DNA of 14,149 nt from contig CBDUST010000089.1 of NCBI GenBank assembly GCA_965369945.1, positions 1-14,149 of the forward strand, in the 5' to 3' direction. Source of the DNA: JADFNO01 sp965369945. Lineage in GTDB: Bacteria; Planctomycetota; Phycisphaerae; Phycisphaerales; SM1A02. The position numbers were made by a program, and so were the translations under genes. Positions 7,453 through 14,149 of this stretch are shown here, in pieces; within the stretch, counting starts at the first letter, position 1; each line of letters begins with the position of its first letter. The notes beneath the pieces are model-generated. The model made no database searches, had not been told where the DNA came from, and saw only the letters and a list, made by a program, of their open reading frames with translations.

Positions 7453-8493
7453 TCACACGATGGCGACAGCGAGCATTTCCTCGATCATGCTCGGGATTGA
7501 TCGCGTAATCGACCACCCCGGAAAGTGCGACTTCAATTTCCCAAGATCGCTGATGTAACAGATGTGATCGCCGCGTCGCGGTTCGTCGCGGTAGGTCGAA
7601 TTGACTCGGCTACCCGTGATCTGCTCGATCAGGTCGATACATTCGAGGATGCTTGCGCTATTGCTGCGTCCACCGCCCAGGTTGTACACCTCGCCGCACC
7701 TTGGATTGTTATAGAACGCATCGAACGCGGCAATGACATCGGCGCTATGGATCTGATCGCGCACCTGCTTGCCCTTGTAGCCGAAGATCGTGTACGGCTC
7801 GGACGACTGTGCAACTTTCACGAGGTAGGAAAGAAATCCGTGCAACTGAACGGCGCTATGGTTGGGACCGGTGAGGCAACCGCCGCGAAACACCCCCACC
7901 TTCATGTCGAAGTACCGGCCATACTCCTGTGCCATGACATCCGCAGCCGTCTTCGATGCCCCAAACAGGCTATGGAGCGATTGATCGATGCTGAAATCTT
8001 CAGCGATGCCGTGCTCGTAGGCGGGGTCAGCGTAGTCGTACCGTTTTTCGAGTTCGACGAGTGGTATTTGATTCGGCCGATCGCCGTACACCTTGTTCGT
8101 GCTCATAAAGATGAACACGGCTTCCGGACAGCATCGCCGGGTCGTCTCAAGGAGATTGATCGTTCCTACCGCGTTAACGTCAAAGTCATCAAATGGAATC
8201 GAAGCGGCCAGATCATGGGACGGCTGGGCGGCGCAGTGGATGATCAAGTCGAACTTCGTCTCCCCAAAGAGTCGAAGCAGCCCGGGCCGGTCTCGAATAT
8301 CAAGATCGTGGTGTATAAAGGACGGCACCTCAGCTTGCAGTCGCTTGAGATTCCAACTCGTATCGCCGGGTGGGCCGAAGAACTCGCGACGCTGGTTGTT
8401 GTCGATGCCGTGGACGAGAGCACCCTTCGAGCCGTAGTAAACCACCGCTTCGGATCCGATCAGACCACTGCTGCCGGTGACAAGAACGATCAT
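7453..8493 (-). CDS. NAD-dependent sugar-nucleotide epimerase, CDP-paratose 2-epimerase-like
   Basis: Predicted extended short-chain dehydrogenase/reductase of 346 residues. The closest recognised group is CDP-paratose (tyvelose) 2-epimerase, which inverts C2 of a CDP-dideoxyhexose using tightly bound NAD. GSSGLIG at 7-13 is the dinucleotide-binding loop. HCAAQPSHD at 86-94 and the segment STNKVYGDRP at 131-140 are typical of this group. HSLFGASK at 174-181 holds the catalytic-region Lys181, and FRGGCLTGPNHS at 202-213 is a strong subgroup signature. The usual YxxxK tyrosine position is Phe177. GKQVRDQIH at 241-249 and NLGGG at 271-275 complete the substrate domain. The ATG has only a distant GGAG upstream. 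It is the first gene of a probable two-gene operon with the glycosyltransferase-sulfotransferase fusion, and may supply its donor sugar. The other enzymes needed for CDP-paratose are not in the window, so the exact substrate is uncertain. Confidence 0.85.
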   Translation of the reverse strand: MIVLVTGSSGLIGSEAVVYYGSKGALVHGIDNNQRREFFGPPGDTSWNLKRLQAEVPSFIHHDLDIRDRPGLLRLFGETKFDLIIHCAAQPSHDLAASIPFDDFDVNAVGTINLLETTRRCCPEAVFIFMSTNKVYGDRPNQIPLVELEKRYDYADPAYEHGIAEDFSIDQSLHSLFGASKTAADVMAQEYGRYFDMKVGVFRGGCLTGPNHSAVQLHGFLSYLVKVAQSSEPYTIFGYKGKQVRDQIHSADVIAAFDAFYNNPRCGEVYNLGGGRSNSASILECIDLIEQITGSRVNSTYRDEPRRGDHICYISDLGKLKSHFPGWSITRSIPSMIEEMLAVAIV

Positions 8494-8734
8494 GGTTCGA
8501 GGATGCTCCGGTAGGTTGAACGCTTCAAGCGTGTTCGGCCCGTTCTAAAGGCATCGGCATGAGCCTGATACCGCTTGAAGTTTCGACGCAGTATCTCGGT
8601 CGCGAATCATCCAAGCGGATCACGGTCCTTGCGACCCCTGCATCGATCGCTTGATTCATTTACCATACATCCGCCCGAGGTAGCTCCATGCCTCTTGCGG
8701 ATGCTCGCTTACCAACGCGAAGGATGAATCACCT
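8494..8734. other. Divergent intergenic region between epimerase and paaN-like gene
   Basis: This 241-base gap should hold promoters for both flanking genes, but no convincing -35/-10 pair was found by eye. It contains the 11-base palindrome CGCTTCAAGCG at 8521-8531 inside a longer imperfect inverted repeat (8518-8536). A distant inverted partner CGCTTGAAG occurs at 8572-8580. These could be operator half-sites, but nothing else supports it. A GAAGGA at 8719-8724 is the probable ribosome site of the paaN-like gene. Confidence 0.4.
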
Positions 8735-10426
8735 GTGAGCCAACCACTTTTTGAACAACATCGCAAGACCCTAGAACGGGCCGTCACTGCCGTCGCGGAC
8801 CGCACCTTCTGGAGCGCGTACCCGGAAATCCCCAGCGGCAAGATCTATGGTGAAAACGCTCGGGCAAAGGGCCAGGCGGCCTATGAAGCTCGACTGAATA
8901 AGCCGTTCAGCATCGATCAACCCGGCACGACTGGCACCGTCGGCCAGGAAGTCTCGCCGTTTGGTCCTACGCTCGGCATCACATACCCCAAGGCTGATTT
9001 GGATGTGTTGCTTCCCGCGGCCGCTTCGGCGATGGATTCATGGAAGCGAGCAAACGTCGAGCAGCGCGTCGGCGTCTGCCTTGAAATTCTTCATCGAATC
9101 AACCAGCGCAGCTTCGAGATGGCGCTGGCGGTGATGCACACCACCGGGCAGGGATACATGATGGCCTTCCAAGCCGGCGGGCCGCACGCTCAGGATCGCG
9201 GACTGGAAGCGATCGCTTATGCCTACCAAGCGATGACCAGCGTGCCCGTGCATGTTAAGTGGAGCAAGAAGGTCTCCAAGACTGACACGATCGTTCTCGA
9301 CAAGACCTACCGCATCGCGCCCCGTGGAGTTGCAGTGGTCATCGGCTGCTCGACCTTCCCGACATGGAACGGCTATCCGGGATTGTTTGCCAGCCTCGTG
9401 ACGGGGAACGCAGTTGTTGTCAAACCACACCCCGGGGCAGTGCTGCCGTTGGCGATCACCGTTGAGATCGCGCGCAGCGTTCTAGGCGAACAGGGTTTTG
9501 ATCCAAATCTCGTTACGCTCGCTGCCGACAGCTCTGACGCACCGATCGCCAAGGAGCTTGTGACTCGCCCTGAAGTGCGAATCGTTGATTACACAGGCGG
9601 CTCTGAATTCGGCGATTGGGTTGAGCAAAACGCCACCCAAGCGATCGTTTACACCGAAAAAGCCGGTGTGAACTCGATCATTCTCGACAGCATCGAAGAC
9701 GTCAGAGCTGTGACCGGCAACATCGCCTTCACACTGTCCCTCTACTCCGGGCAAATGTGTACGACGAGTCAGAACATCTTCATTCCAAAGGACGGTATAG
9801 AAACCGGTGAGGGTCGCAAGACCTTCGACGACATCGCGGGGGCGATCGTCAAGGCGGTCGATTGGTTGCTCGGTGATCCGAAGCGCGGCGCAGAACTGCT
9901 CGGCGCAATCCAAAACGAACGCACGATAAAGCGCATTGATGAGGCCAAGGCGGACGGCGGCCAGATACTGCGCGAATCCACGCCCGTCGAGAACGAGATG
10001 TTCCCCGAAGCAAACGTGCGCAGTCCGCTCATCCTCAAAGTAGATGCGTCACAGCAGAACCTCTTTATGCGCGAGATGTTCGGCCCGATTGCGTACATCA
10101 TCGAAACTGACAACACCGACCAAAGTATAGAACTCGCGGCCAAAGCTGCCCGCGAACTCGGTGCGATCACATGCTCCGTGTATTCAACGAATCAAGACGT
10201 GCTATCGAAGGCTGAGGATGCAGCGGTTGATGCGGGTGTCGCACTTTCGTGCAACCTGACCGGTCAAATCTGGGTGAATCAATCGTCTGCGTACAGTGAT
10301 TTTCACGTCTCGGGCGCAAATCCCGCAGGAAACGCCACGCTCTCCGATGCAGCGTTCGTTGTGAATCGTTTTAGAGTGGTGCAAAGCCGCGTGCTCGTTC
10401 CTCAACCGGCACCAGTCGAAGCGTGA
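8735..10426 (+). CDS. paaN: Aldehyde dehydrogenase of the PaaN family
   Basis: Predicted NAD(P)-dependent aldehyde dehydrogenase of 563 residues, recognised as the stand-alone PaaN type linked to phenylacetate degradation. The N-terminus (LFEQHRKTLERAV and the Trp-Ser-Ala-Tyr-Pro-Glu-Ile-Pro segment at 26-33) is characteristic of that group. Aldehyde dehydrogenase landmarks are Lys230 in VVVKPHPG (cofactor binding), Tyr-Thr-Gly-Gly-Ser at 286-290, Glu308 as probable general base, Cys342 in SGQMCTTSQNIF as catalytic thiol, and REMFGP at 446-451. It lacks the C-terminal MaoC-like hydratase domain of E. coli PaaZ, so it could oxidise an aldehyde but not open the oxepin ring. The GTG start has GAAGGA ten bases upstream, a slightly long gap; an ATG at 8724 is out of frame. 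paaY follows after an inverted-repeat element. Other phenylacetate genes are not in the window, so the physiological aldehyde is unproven. Confidence 0.85.
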   Translation: MSQPLFEQHRKTLERAVTAVADRTFWSAYPEIPSGKIYGENARAKGQAAYEARLNKPFSIDQPGTTGTVGQEVSPFGPTLGITYPKADLDVLLPAAASAMDSWKRANVEQRVGVCLEILHRINQRSFEMALAVMHTTGQGYMMAFQAGGPHAQDRGLEAIAYAYQAMTSVPVHVKWSKKVSKTDTIVLDKTYRIAPRGVAVVIGCSTFPTWNGYPGLFASLVTGNAVVVKPHPGAVLPLAITVEIARSVLGEQGFDPNLVTLAADSSDAPIAKELVTRPEVRIVDYTGGSEFGDWVEQNATQAIVYTEKAGVNSIILDSIEDVRAVTGNIAFTLSLYSGQMCTTSQNIFIPKDGIETGEGRKTFDDIAGAIVKAVDWLLGDPKRGAELLGAIQNERTIKRIDEAKADGGQILRESTPVENEMFPEANVRSPLILKVDASQQNLFMREMFGPIAYIIETDNTDQSIELAAKAARELGAITCSVYSTNQDVLSKAEDAAVDAGVALSCNLTGQIWVNQSSAYSDFHVSGANPAGNATLSDAAFVVNRFRVVQSRVLVPQPAPVEA

Positions 10427-10442
10427 ATCAAGAGTAAGAAAA

Positions 10443-10586
10443 GGATTCACCGCAGAGACGCTGAGACCGCAGAGTGAGAAGAGGCAAAGGCGTAAAGTTG
10501 TAAGGAACCATTGTCATCATCGCTGACCAACCACTATTTTGTTTTCTGTTTTACCTCTGCGATCTCTGCGTCTCTGCGGTGAATCC
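10443..10586. repeat. 144-base element with 32-base terminal inverted repeats
   Basis: The left arm at 10443-10474 begins GGATTCACCGCAGAGACG. The right arm at 10555-10586 is its reverse complement at 30 of 32 positions. The 80-base interior shows no reading frame of note. The arm core is built from the direct subrepeat CGCAGAGA and variants. The element fills most of the gap between paaN and paaY. It resembles the short palindromic CGCAGAGACGCAGAG-type repeats that I recall scattered between genes in several bacterial phyla. It may act as a transcript-stabilising or terminating hairpin, or be a miniature mobile element. No target-site duplication was identified. Confidence 0.75.
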
Positions 10587-10610
10587 CCCTCCGATCCGAA
10601 TCGAACTCTA

Positions 10611-11207
10611 ATGACATGCTACGAATTTGAAGGCATTCGACCCGTCGTTGATCCGACCGCATACGTGCATCCCACCGCTGTGTTGATCGGCGACGTCATC
10701 GTTGGGGCCGGTTGTTTGATCGGTCCCGGCGCATCATTGCGCGGCGACATCGGCCGATTGATCATCAAGGCCGGCGCCAACATTCAGGATAACTGCGTGC
10801 TGCATTGCTTCCCGTCCAAAGATGTTACCGTCGAAGAAGACGGACACATCGGTCACGGATCGGTATTGCACGGCTGCACGATCAAGCGCAACGCACTGGT
10901 CGGCATGAGCGCGGTTATTATGGATGATGCCGTGATCGGTGAAGACAGTTTTGTCGCAGCGATGGCCTTCGTGAAAGCTGCAACAATCGTGCCGCCGCGC
11001 ACTCTCGTCGGCGGAATCCCCGCCAAAGTCATGCGCGAGCTAACCGATGACGAGATTGCCTGGAAAGCCGTCGGCACAGGGCACTACCAACATCTCGCGC
11101 AGCGATATTTAGCAACAAGTGCTGAGGTCACACCACTTCCGGTGGTTGAGCCGAATCGAAAGCGCCTGCCCGAGCTTGTATATAAGCCAAAGCATCAGCA
11201 GGGTTGA
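10611..11207 (+). CDS. paaY: PaaY, gamma-carbonic-anhydrase-fold phenylacetate degradation protein
   Basis: Predicted 198-residue left-handed beta-helix (hexapeptide repeat) protein of the gamma-carbonic anhydrase superfamily. PaaY proteins are thioesterases thought to hydrolyse dead-end CoA adducts formed during phenylacetate degradation. The sequence follows E. coli PaaY as I recall it: start YEFEG, VHPTAVLIGDV at 19-29, SLRGDIGR at 42-49, GANIQDNCVLH at 55-65, GHIGHG at 78-83, NALVGM at 94-99 and the tail VEPNRKRL at 179-186. The expected metal ligands are His65, His82 and His87. The ATG at 10611 is chosen because it matches the family start. An in-frame upstream extension to 10539 would read through the right arm of the inverted repeat and is unlikely. 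There is no clear Shine-Dalgarno site. It ends 19 bases from the convergent dihydrolipoamide dehydrogenase gene. Confidence 0.88.
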   Translation: MTCYEFEGIRPVVDPTAYVHPTAVLIGDVIVGAGCLIGPGASLRGDIGRLIIKAGANIQDNCVLHCFPSKDVTVEEDGHIGHGSVLHGCTIKRNALVGMSAVIMDDAVIGEDSFVAAMAFVKAATIVPPRTLVGGIPAKVMRELTDDEIAWKAVGTGHYQHLAQRYLATSAEVTPLPVVEPNRKRLPELVYKPKHQQG

Positions 11208-11226
11208 TTGAATCTGCGCGCAGTAC

Positions 11227-12627
11227 TCAGTCATCGGCTGCCTCAACGCGCGCCGCCGCCTCACCGAGTAACTCGCTCATCGTGGGATGAGGAAAGATCG
11301 ACGAGGCCAGATCGGTCGTCACCGCTCCCATCTCCAGCGCCAATACACCCTGGGCGATCATCTCAGCCGCACCTGACCCGACGATCCCAACGCCAAGGAT
11401 CAGTTTCGTATCGGGATCGAAGATGAGCTTGGTCATTCCATCGCTGCGCCCCAAACTGACGGCCCGGCCGGAGGCGCCCCAAGGAATCTTGACCGCTTGG
11501 TAGTCGACTTCTTGCGCGGTCGCTTGAGCTTCCGTCAGCCCACACCACGCCACTTGCGGATCAGTAAAGACGACCAGCGGAACCGCGCGCGGGTCATACA
11601 CACTTCCCCAGCCCGCGACGACCTCTCCCGCAATACGTCCTTGATGGATCGCCTTATCCGCGAGCATCGGCTTTCCTGTGATGTCACCCACGGCGAGGAT
11701 GCGCGCATTCAATGTGCGAAGCTGTTCGTTCACATGAACATATCCCGTGTCATCAATTTGCACGTGCGCTTTGGGGAGATCCAGACTCTCGGTGTTGGGG
11801 TGACGTCCGATGGCGGCAACGACGCGCTCAAATACCGCTGGCGATGTTCCTTGCGGTCCTTGAAGTGTCGCGTCAATGCCGCCGGCAACTTCGTGAAGGT
11901 CCGTCACCGTCGTCTGGAGGCATACATCCTCCAGCACCTCATCCAGCCTTCTGGCAAGTGGGCGCGTGAGATCGGCGTCAGCCCGGGCGAGGATTCGAGA
12001 CTGCTGCGTCGCCAGCGTGACCTTTGATCCAAGCGCCGCATAGAGCGTCGCCAGCTCTAGGGCGATGTACCCACTTCCGATCACGAGCAAGCTCGCGGGA
12101 ATCTCATCCAACACCAGAGCCGCGCCAGGATCCATCAGACAAGGCGAGTCAACCCAACCGCCCGGCGGCGGATTCGCTTGTGCGCCGGTGGCGATGATCG
12201 CACGCTTGAATCGAATACGCGAGCCGGAACCGTTATGAATACTCAATTGCCGCGGATCATCGAAGTGCGCTGTTCCCTTGAGAATCTCGACACCGCGCTT
12301 CTTCGCCAGCTCGTCCAAACCGGAAGCAAGCTTCCTGACGGCCTGATTTGTCCACTGCCGAACCTCGCCCAGTTCGACGCGCGGTTTGTTGAAGTGGACG
12401 CCCAGCTTCGCGGCGTCATCTGCCATGCGCATTATCTGGCCTATTGCCAGCACCGTCTTGGATGGGATACAGCCGTGATGAAGACAAACACCGCCCAGCG
12501 AACCTTTGGGATCGACGATGATCGTCTGGACGCCCAGCTCAGCGGCGCGGAGCGCCGCGCTGTACCCGCCCGGCCCGCCGCCGATGACAACCAAGTCGAT
12601 CTCTTGAGTGAACTGTCCAACAACCAT
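11227..12627 (-). CDS. lpdA: Dihydrolipoamide dehydrogenase (E3)
   Basis: Predicted 466-residue FAD-dependent flavoprotein that reoxidises the dihydrolipoyl arm of 2-oxo acid dehydrogenase complexes and passes electrons to NAD. GGGPGG at 16-21 is the FAD-binding loop. The redox-active disulfide is Cys48 and Cys53 in GGVCLHHGCIPSK. GSGYIALELA at 184-193 is the NAD-binding loop, AVGDIT at 312-317 the second FAD motif, and the C-terminal HPTMSE at 447-452 gives the catalytic His447 and Glu452. Length is usual for the family. ATG at 12627 is preferred over an in-frame TTG at 12726, since the extra 33 residues are Arg-rich and precede the normal E3 start. It follows the E2 gene by 108 bases on the same strand, so E2 and E3 are probably co-transcribed. 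A candidate internal promoter lies just upstream. Confidence 0.93.
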   Translation of the reverse strand: MVVGQFTQEIDLVVIGGGPGGYSAALRAAELGVQTIIVDPKGSLGGVCLHHGCIPSKTVLAIGQIMRMADDAAKLGVHFNKPRVELGEVRQWTNQAVRKLASGLDELAKKRGVEILKGTAHFDDPRQLSIHNGSGSRIRFKRAIIATGAQANPPPGGWVDSPCLMDPGAALVLDEIPASLLVIGSGYIALELATLYAALGSKVTLATQQSRILARADADLTRPLARRLDEVLEDVCLQTTVTDLHEVAGGIDATLQGPQGTSPAVFERVVAAIGRHPNTESLDLPKAHVQIDDTGYVHVNEQLRTLNARILAVGDITGKPMLADKAIHQGRIAGEVVAGWGSVYDPRAVPLVVFTDPQVAWCGLTEAQATAQEVDYQAVKIPWGASGRAVSLGRSDGMTKLIFDPDTKLILGVGIVGSGAAEMIAQGVLALEMGAVTTDLASSIFPHPTMSELLGEAAARVEAADD

Positions 12628-12634
12628 GTCGTCA

Positions 12635-12663
12635 GTTATAGGCAGTCGATACAAAAGGTACAA
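12635..12663 (-). promoter_or_regulatory. Candidate sigma-70-like promoter upstream of lpdA
   Basis: On the minus strand TTGTAC (12658-12663) is followed after exactly 17 bases by TATAAC (12635-12640). The -10 box matches consensus at five of six positions and the -35 at three of six. Only seven bases separate the -10 from the ATG at 12627. Transcription would then start at or next to the start codon, giving a leaderless message. This fits the lack of a Shine-Dalgarno site. It could be a chance match. Confidence 0.35.
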
Positions 12664-12735
12664 AGCGGTCCCATCGCAACGTTTAGCGGCGGGCCCCCGG
12701 ACCGCGCGTCGAGGTTCCGCACTCAACCGACACCT

Positions 12736-14034
12736 TCAAATAAGCAGTTGCGCCGGATTCTGCAGCGACCGGATGATATCCTGCTGAAAGGCGACCTCTG
12801 AACCGCCGTCGATAATGCGGTGATCAAAGGAAATGCTCATCGGCAAAATCAATCGCGGCCCAACCTTCCCATCAACCACCCATGCCCGCCACTTCGTTCG
12901 ACCCAGCGCCATCACCGCGACCTGCGGCGGATTGATGATCGGCGTTGAGAATCGACTACCCCCCATCGCACCGGCGTTGGACAGCGTAAATGTGCCGCCA
13001 CGCAAGTCATTGACGGCAAAGCTCCCCGTGCGCGTCTTTTCGGTCAGCTCGTGTAACGCCGCGTTGATCTGCGCCACGCCCATTTGATCGATATCTCGAA
13101 TCACCGGCGCTACTAAGCCTCTCTCAGTGTGTACGCCCACAGCAATGTTGATGTATCGCTTGTAAAGGATCTCGCCGGCGACTTCGTCAAAGCTCGCGTT
13201 GAAGATCGGATGTCGTCGCAGCGCAAGTGCAGCGGCACAGAGCACGAACGGCAGCAGCGTCAACTTCCCCACAGAGCTGTCCAGGCTGTCATGCGTGCGG
13301 CGCAATTCATCAAGCAGCGTGACATCCGCTTCGTCAGTGTCTGTAACGTGTGGAATCGCCTGCCATGATTTGGTCATGTTCGCCGCAATCGTTTTGCGCG
13401 CTTGTGTGAGCGGCTGGCGCGTGATCGGCCCATATTGATCTTGGTCGGCAGTGCCCGGCGGCTCGGGCATGGGTTGCGCCGCAGCGGTCGGCCTCTTCGG
13501 TATTCGCGGAGCGACTGGTACACTCACCGCCGTGACATTGATCGGCGAGGTGGGCATCGTTGGCCCACTGCTTCTTGCTTGCTCAACATCAGCGCGCAAC
13601 ACACGTCCGCCTGGGCCGGAACCTTCGATACTGTTGAGATCAACGCCTAAGGTGCGCGCGAGTTTTCGTACTGCGGGGGAAGCGGGTTTGGTTCGACCGG
13701 CGGCGGGTTTTGCGAGGGCTGTTCCGGTGGGCGTGACTGTTGTTGTAGTGGCGCGCGAAGCCGCAAGCGGCTTGGGAGGCACGGCGGTTGGTGTTGCGCT
13801 GGTGTCGAACGTAACCATCACGTCGCCGACGTTGACGATCTGTTGCTCAACGATATGAAGCTTCTGCACGATGCCGGTATATGGAGACGGAATCACCACC
13901 GCTGCCTTATCCGTTTCAACCTCCATCAACGGCTGATCCTCGCTGATTCGATCACCCTCAGCGATCAAAAGGCGCACAATTTGGCCCTCTTTCACACCTT
14001 CGCCGAGATCAGGGAGTTTGAAATCTTTGGACAT
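12736..14034 (-). CDS. Dihydrolipoamide acyltransferase (E2) of a 2-oxo acid dehydrogenase complex
   Basis: Predicted 432-residue core subunit that carries the lipoyl arm and transfers the acyl group to CoA. Residues 1-78 are one lipoyl domain, with Lys43 in METDKAAVVIPSP as the lipoylation site. A Pro/Ala/Thr-rich linker covers about 80-115. Residues 117-152 are the peripheral-subunit (E1/E3) binding domain, including SPAVRKLARTLGVD and GSGPGGRVLRADV. A second flexible linker leads to the acyltransferase domain at about 205-432, with catalytic His405 and Asp409 in SFDHRIIDGG. Architecture and length fit pyruvate or branched-chain E2 with a single lipoyl domain; the substrate type cannot be fixed from this gene alone. 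The ATG gives a standard lipoyl-domain start, but no Shine-Dalgarno site is seen. lpdA follows downstream. E1 genes are not in the window and may lie beyond the right edge, past the tandem repeat. Confidence 0.92.
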   Translation of the reverse strand: MSKDFKLPDLGEGVKEGQIVRLLIAEGDRISEDQPLMEVETDKAAVVIPSPYTGIVQKLHIVEQQIVNVGDVMVTFDTSATPTAVPPKPLAASRATTTTVTPTGTALAKPAAGRTKPASPAVRKLARTLGVDLNSIEGSGPGGRVLRADVEQARSSGPTMPTSPINVTAVSVPVAPRIPKRPTAAAQPMPEPPGTADQDQYGPITRQPLTQARKTIAANMTKSWQAIPHVTDTDEADVTLLDELRRTHDSLDSSVGKLTLLPFVLCAAALALRRHPIFNASFDEVAGEILYKRYINIAVGVHTERGLVAPVIRDIDQMGVAQINAALHELTEKTRTGSFAVNDLRGGTFTLSNAGAMGGSRFSTPIINPPQVAVMALGRTKWRAWVVDGKVGPRLILPMSISFDHRIIDGGSEVAFQQDIIRSLQNPAQLLI

Positions 14035-14051
14035 AGGGGAATCGAGAGATC

Positions 14052-14149
14052 GGTGGTCAGTTAGCGGTGGTCAGTTAGCGGTGGTCAGTTAGCAGTGGTC
14101 AGTTAGCAGTGGTCAGTTAGCAGTGGTCAGTTAGCAGTGGTCAGTTAGC
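14052..14149. repeat. Seven tandem copies of a 14-base unit, reaching the window edge
   Basis: The 98 bases are exactly seven 14-base units. The first three read GGTGGTCAGTTAGC and the last four AGTGGTCAGTTAGC; otherwise they are identical. Each unit splits into two related heptamers (AGTGGTC and AGTTAGC, four of seven matches), so it may have grown from a heptanucleotide repeat. The array begins 17 bases upstream of the E2 start codon and may continue past the window. The unit length is not a multiple of three, and there are no spacers, so it is neither a coding repeat nor a CRISPR array. Confidence 0.9.

Noticed and set aside
7525..8514. 329-codon plus-strand open frame opposite the epimerase
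   Set aside because: The minus strand has strong epimerase signatures across the whole span. The plus frame shows no family features and is a GC-driven antisense shadow.
10539..10610. 24-residue N-terminal extension of PaaY
   Set aside because: It would be encoded by the right arm of the inverted repeat, and PaaY proteins begin at the residue encoded at 10611.
11214..11223. Palindrome CTGCGCGCAG as a bidirectional terminator between paaY and lpdA
   Set aside because: The stem is only three base pairs once a loop is allowed, and no T-tract follows on either strand.
12628..12726. 33-residue N-terminal extension of dihydrolipoamide dehydrogenase from a TTG
   Set aside because: The extension is Arg-rich and lacks family similarity; the ATG at 12627 gives a normal E3 N-terminus.
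12178..12801. 207-codon plus-strand open frame opposite the E2/E3 junction
   Set aside because: It is antisense to lpdA motifs and crosses the gene boundary; the translation is not recognisable.
14052..14149. CRISPR-like array
   Set aside because: The units are directly adjacent with no unique spacers and are only 14 bases long.

Overview
The window looks like a chromosomal segment from a planctomycete, most likely of the Phycisphaerae. The main clue is the secreted protein at the left end. It carries two tandem dockerin-type calcium-loop repeats, each ending in a Trp-Gly-Pro signature, a style common in that class. GTG starts, weak or missing Shine-Dalgarno sequences at several genes, and short non-coding repeats in the gaps fit this but do not prove it. 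The assignment rests on motif recognition; no database search was run. Nine protein-coding genes are supported. No RNA genes, insertion sequences or CRISPR arrays were seen.

Layout. (1) 3-2177, minus: a large secreted protein with a signal peptide, a LamG-like N-terminal region, a central dockerin-type pair and a repetitive beta-rich C-terminal half. (2) 2526-8493: a surface-glycan biosynthesis block. On the plus strand lie an HldE-like bifunctional enzyme with its two domains in reversed order, then an overlapping GT2 glycosyltransferase. Facing them on the minus strand lie a CDP-paratose 2-epimerase-like sugar-nucleotide epimerase and a long protein that fuses a CgeB-like glycosyltransferase to a sulfotransferase. 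The GT2 and fusion genes overlap tail to tail by 55 bases. Together these suggest making activated (perhaps heptose-type and deoxyhexose-type) sugars, transferring them, and sulfating the product. (3) 8735-11207, plus: a PaaN-type aldehyde dehydrogenase and a PaaY gamma-carbonic-anhydrase-fold protein, both phenylacetate-degradation families. They are separated by a 144-base element with 32-base near-perfect inverted repeats. (4) 11227-14034, minus: the E2 (lipoyl acyltransferase) and E3 (dihydrolipoamide dehydrogenase) genes of a 2-oxo acid dehydrogenase complex. E1 is not in the window and may lie beyond the right edge. The window ends inside or at the end of seven 14-base tandem repeats just upstream of E2.

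The most unusual items are the glycosyltransferase-sulfotransferase fusion, the reversed HldE-like fusion with altered kinase motifs, the epimerase with Phe at the usual catalytic Tyr position, and the two non-coding repeat structures.
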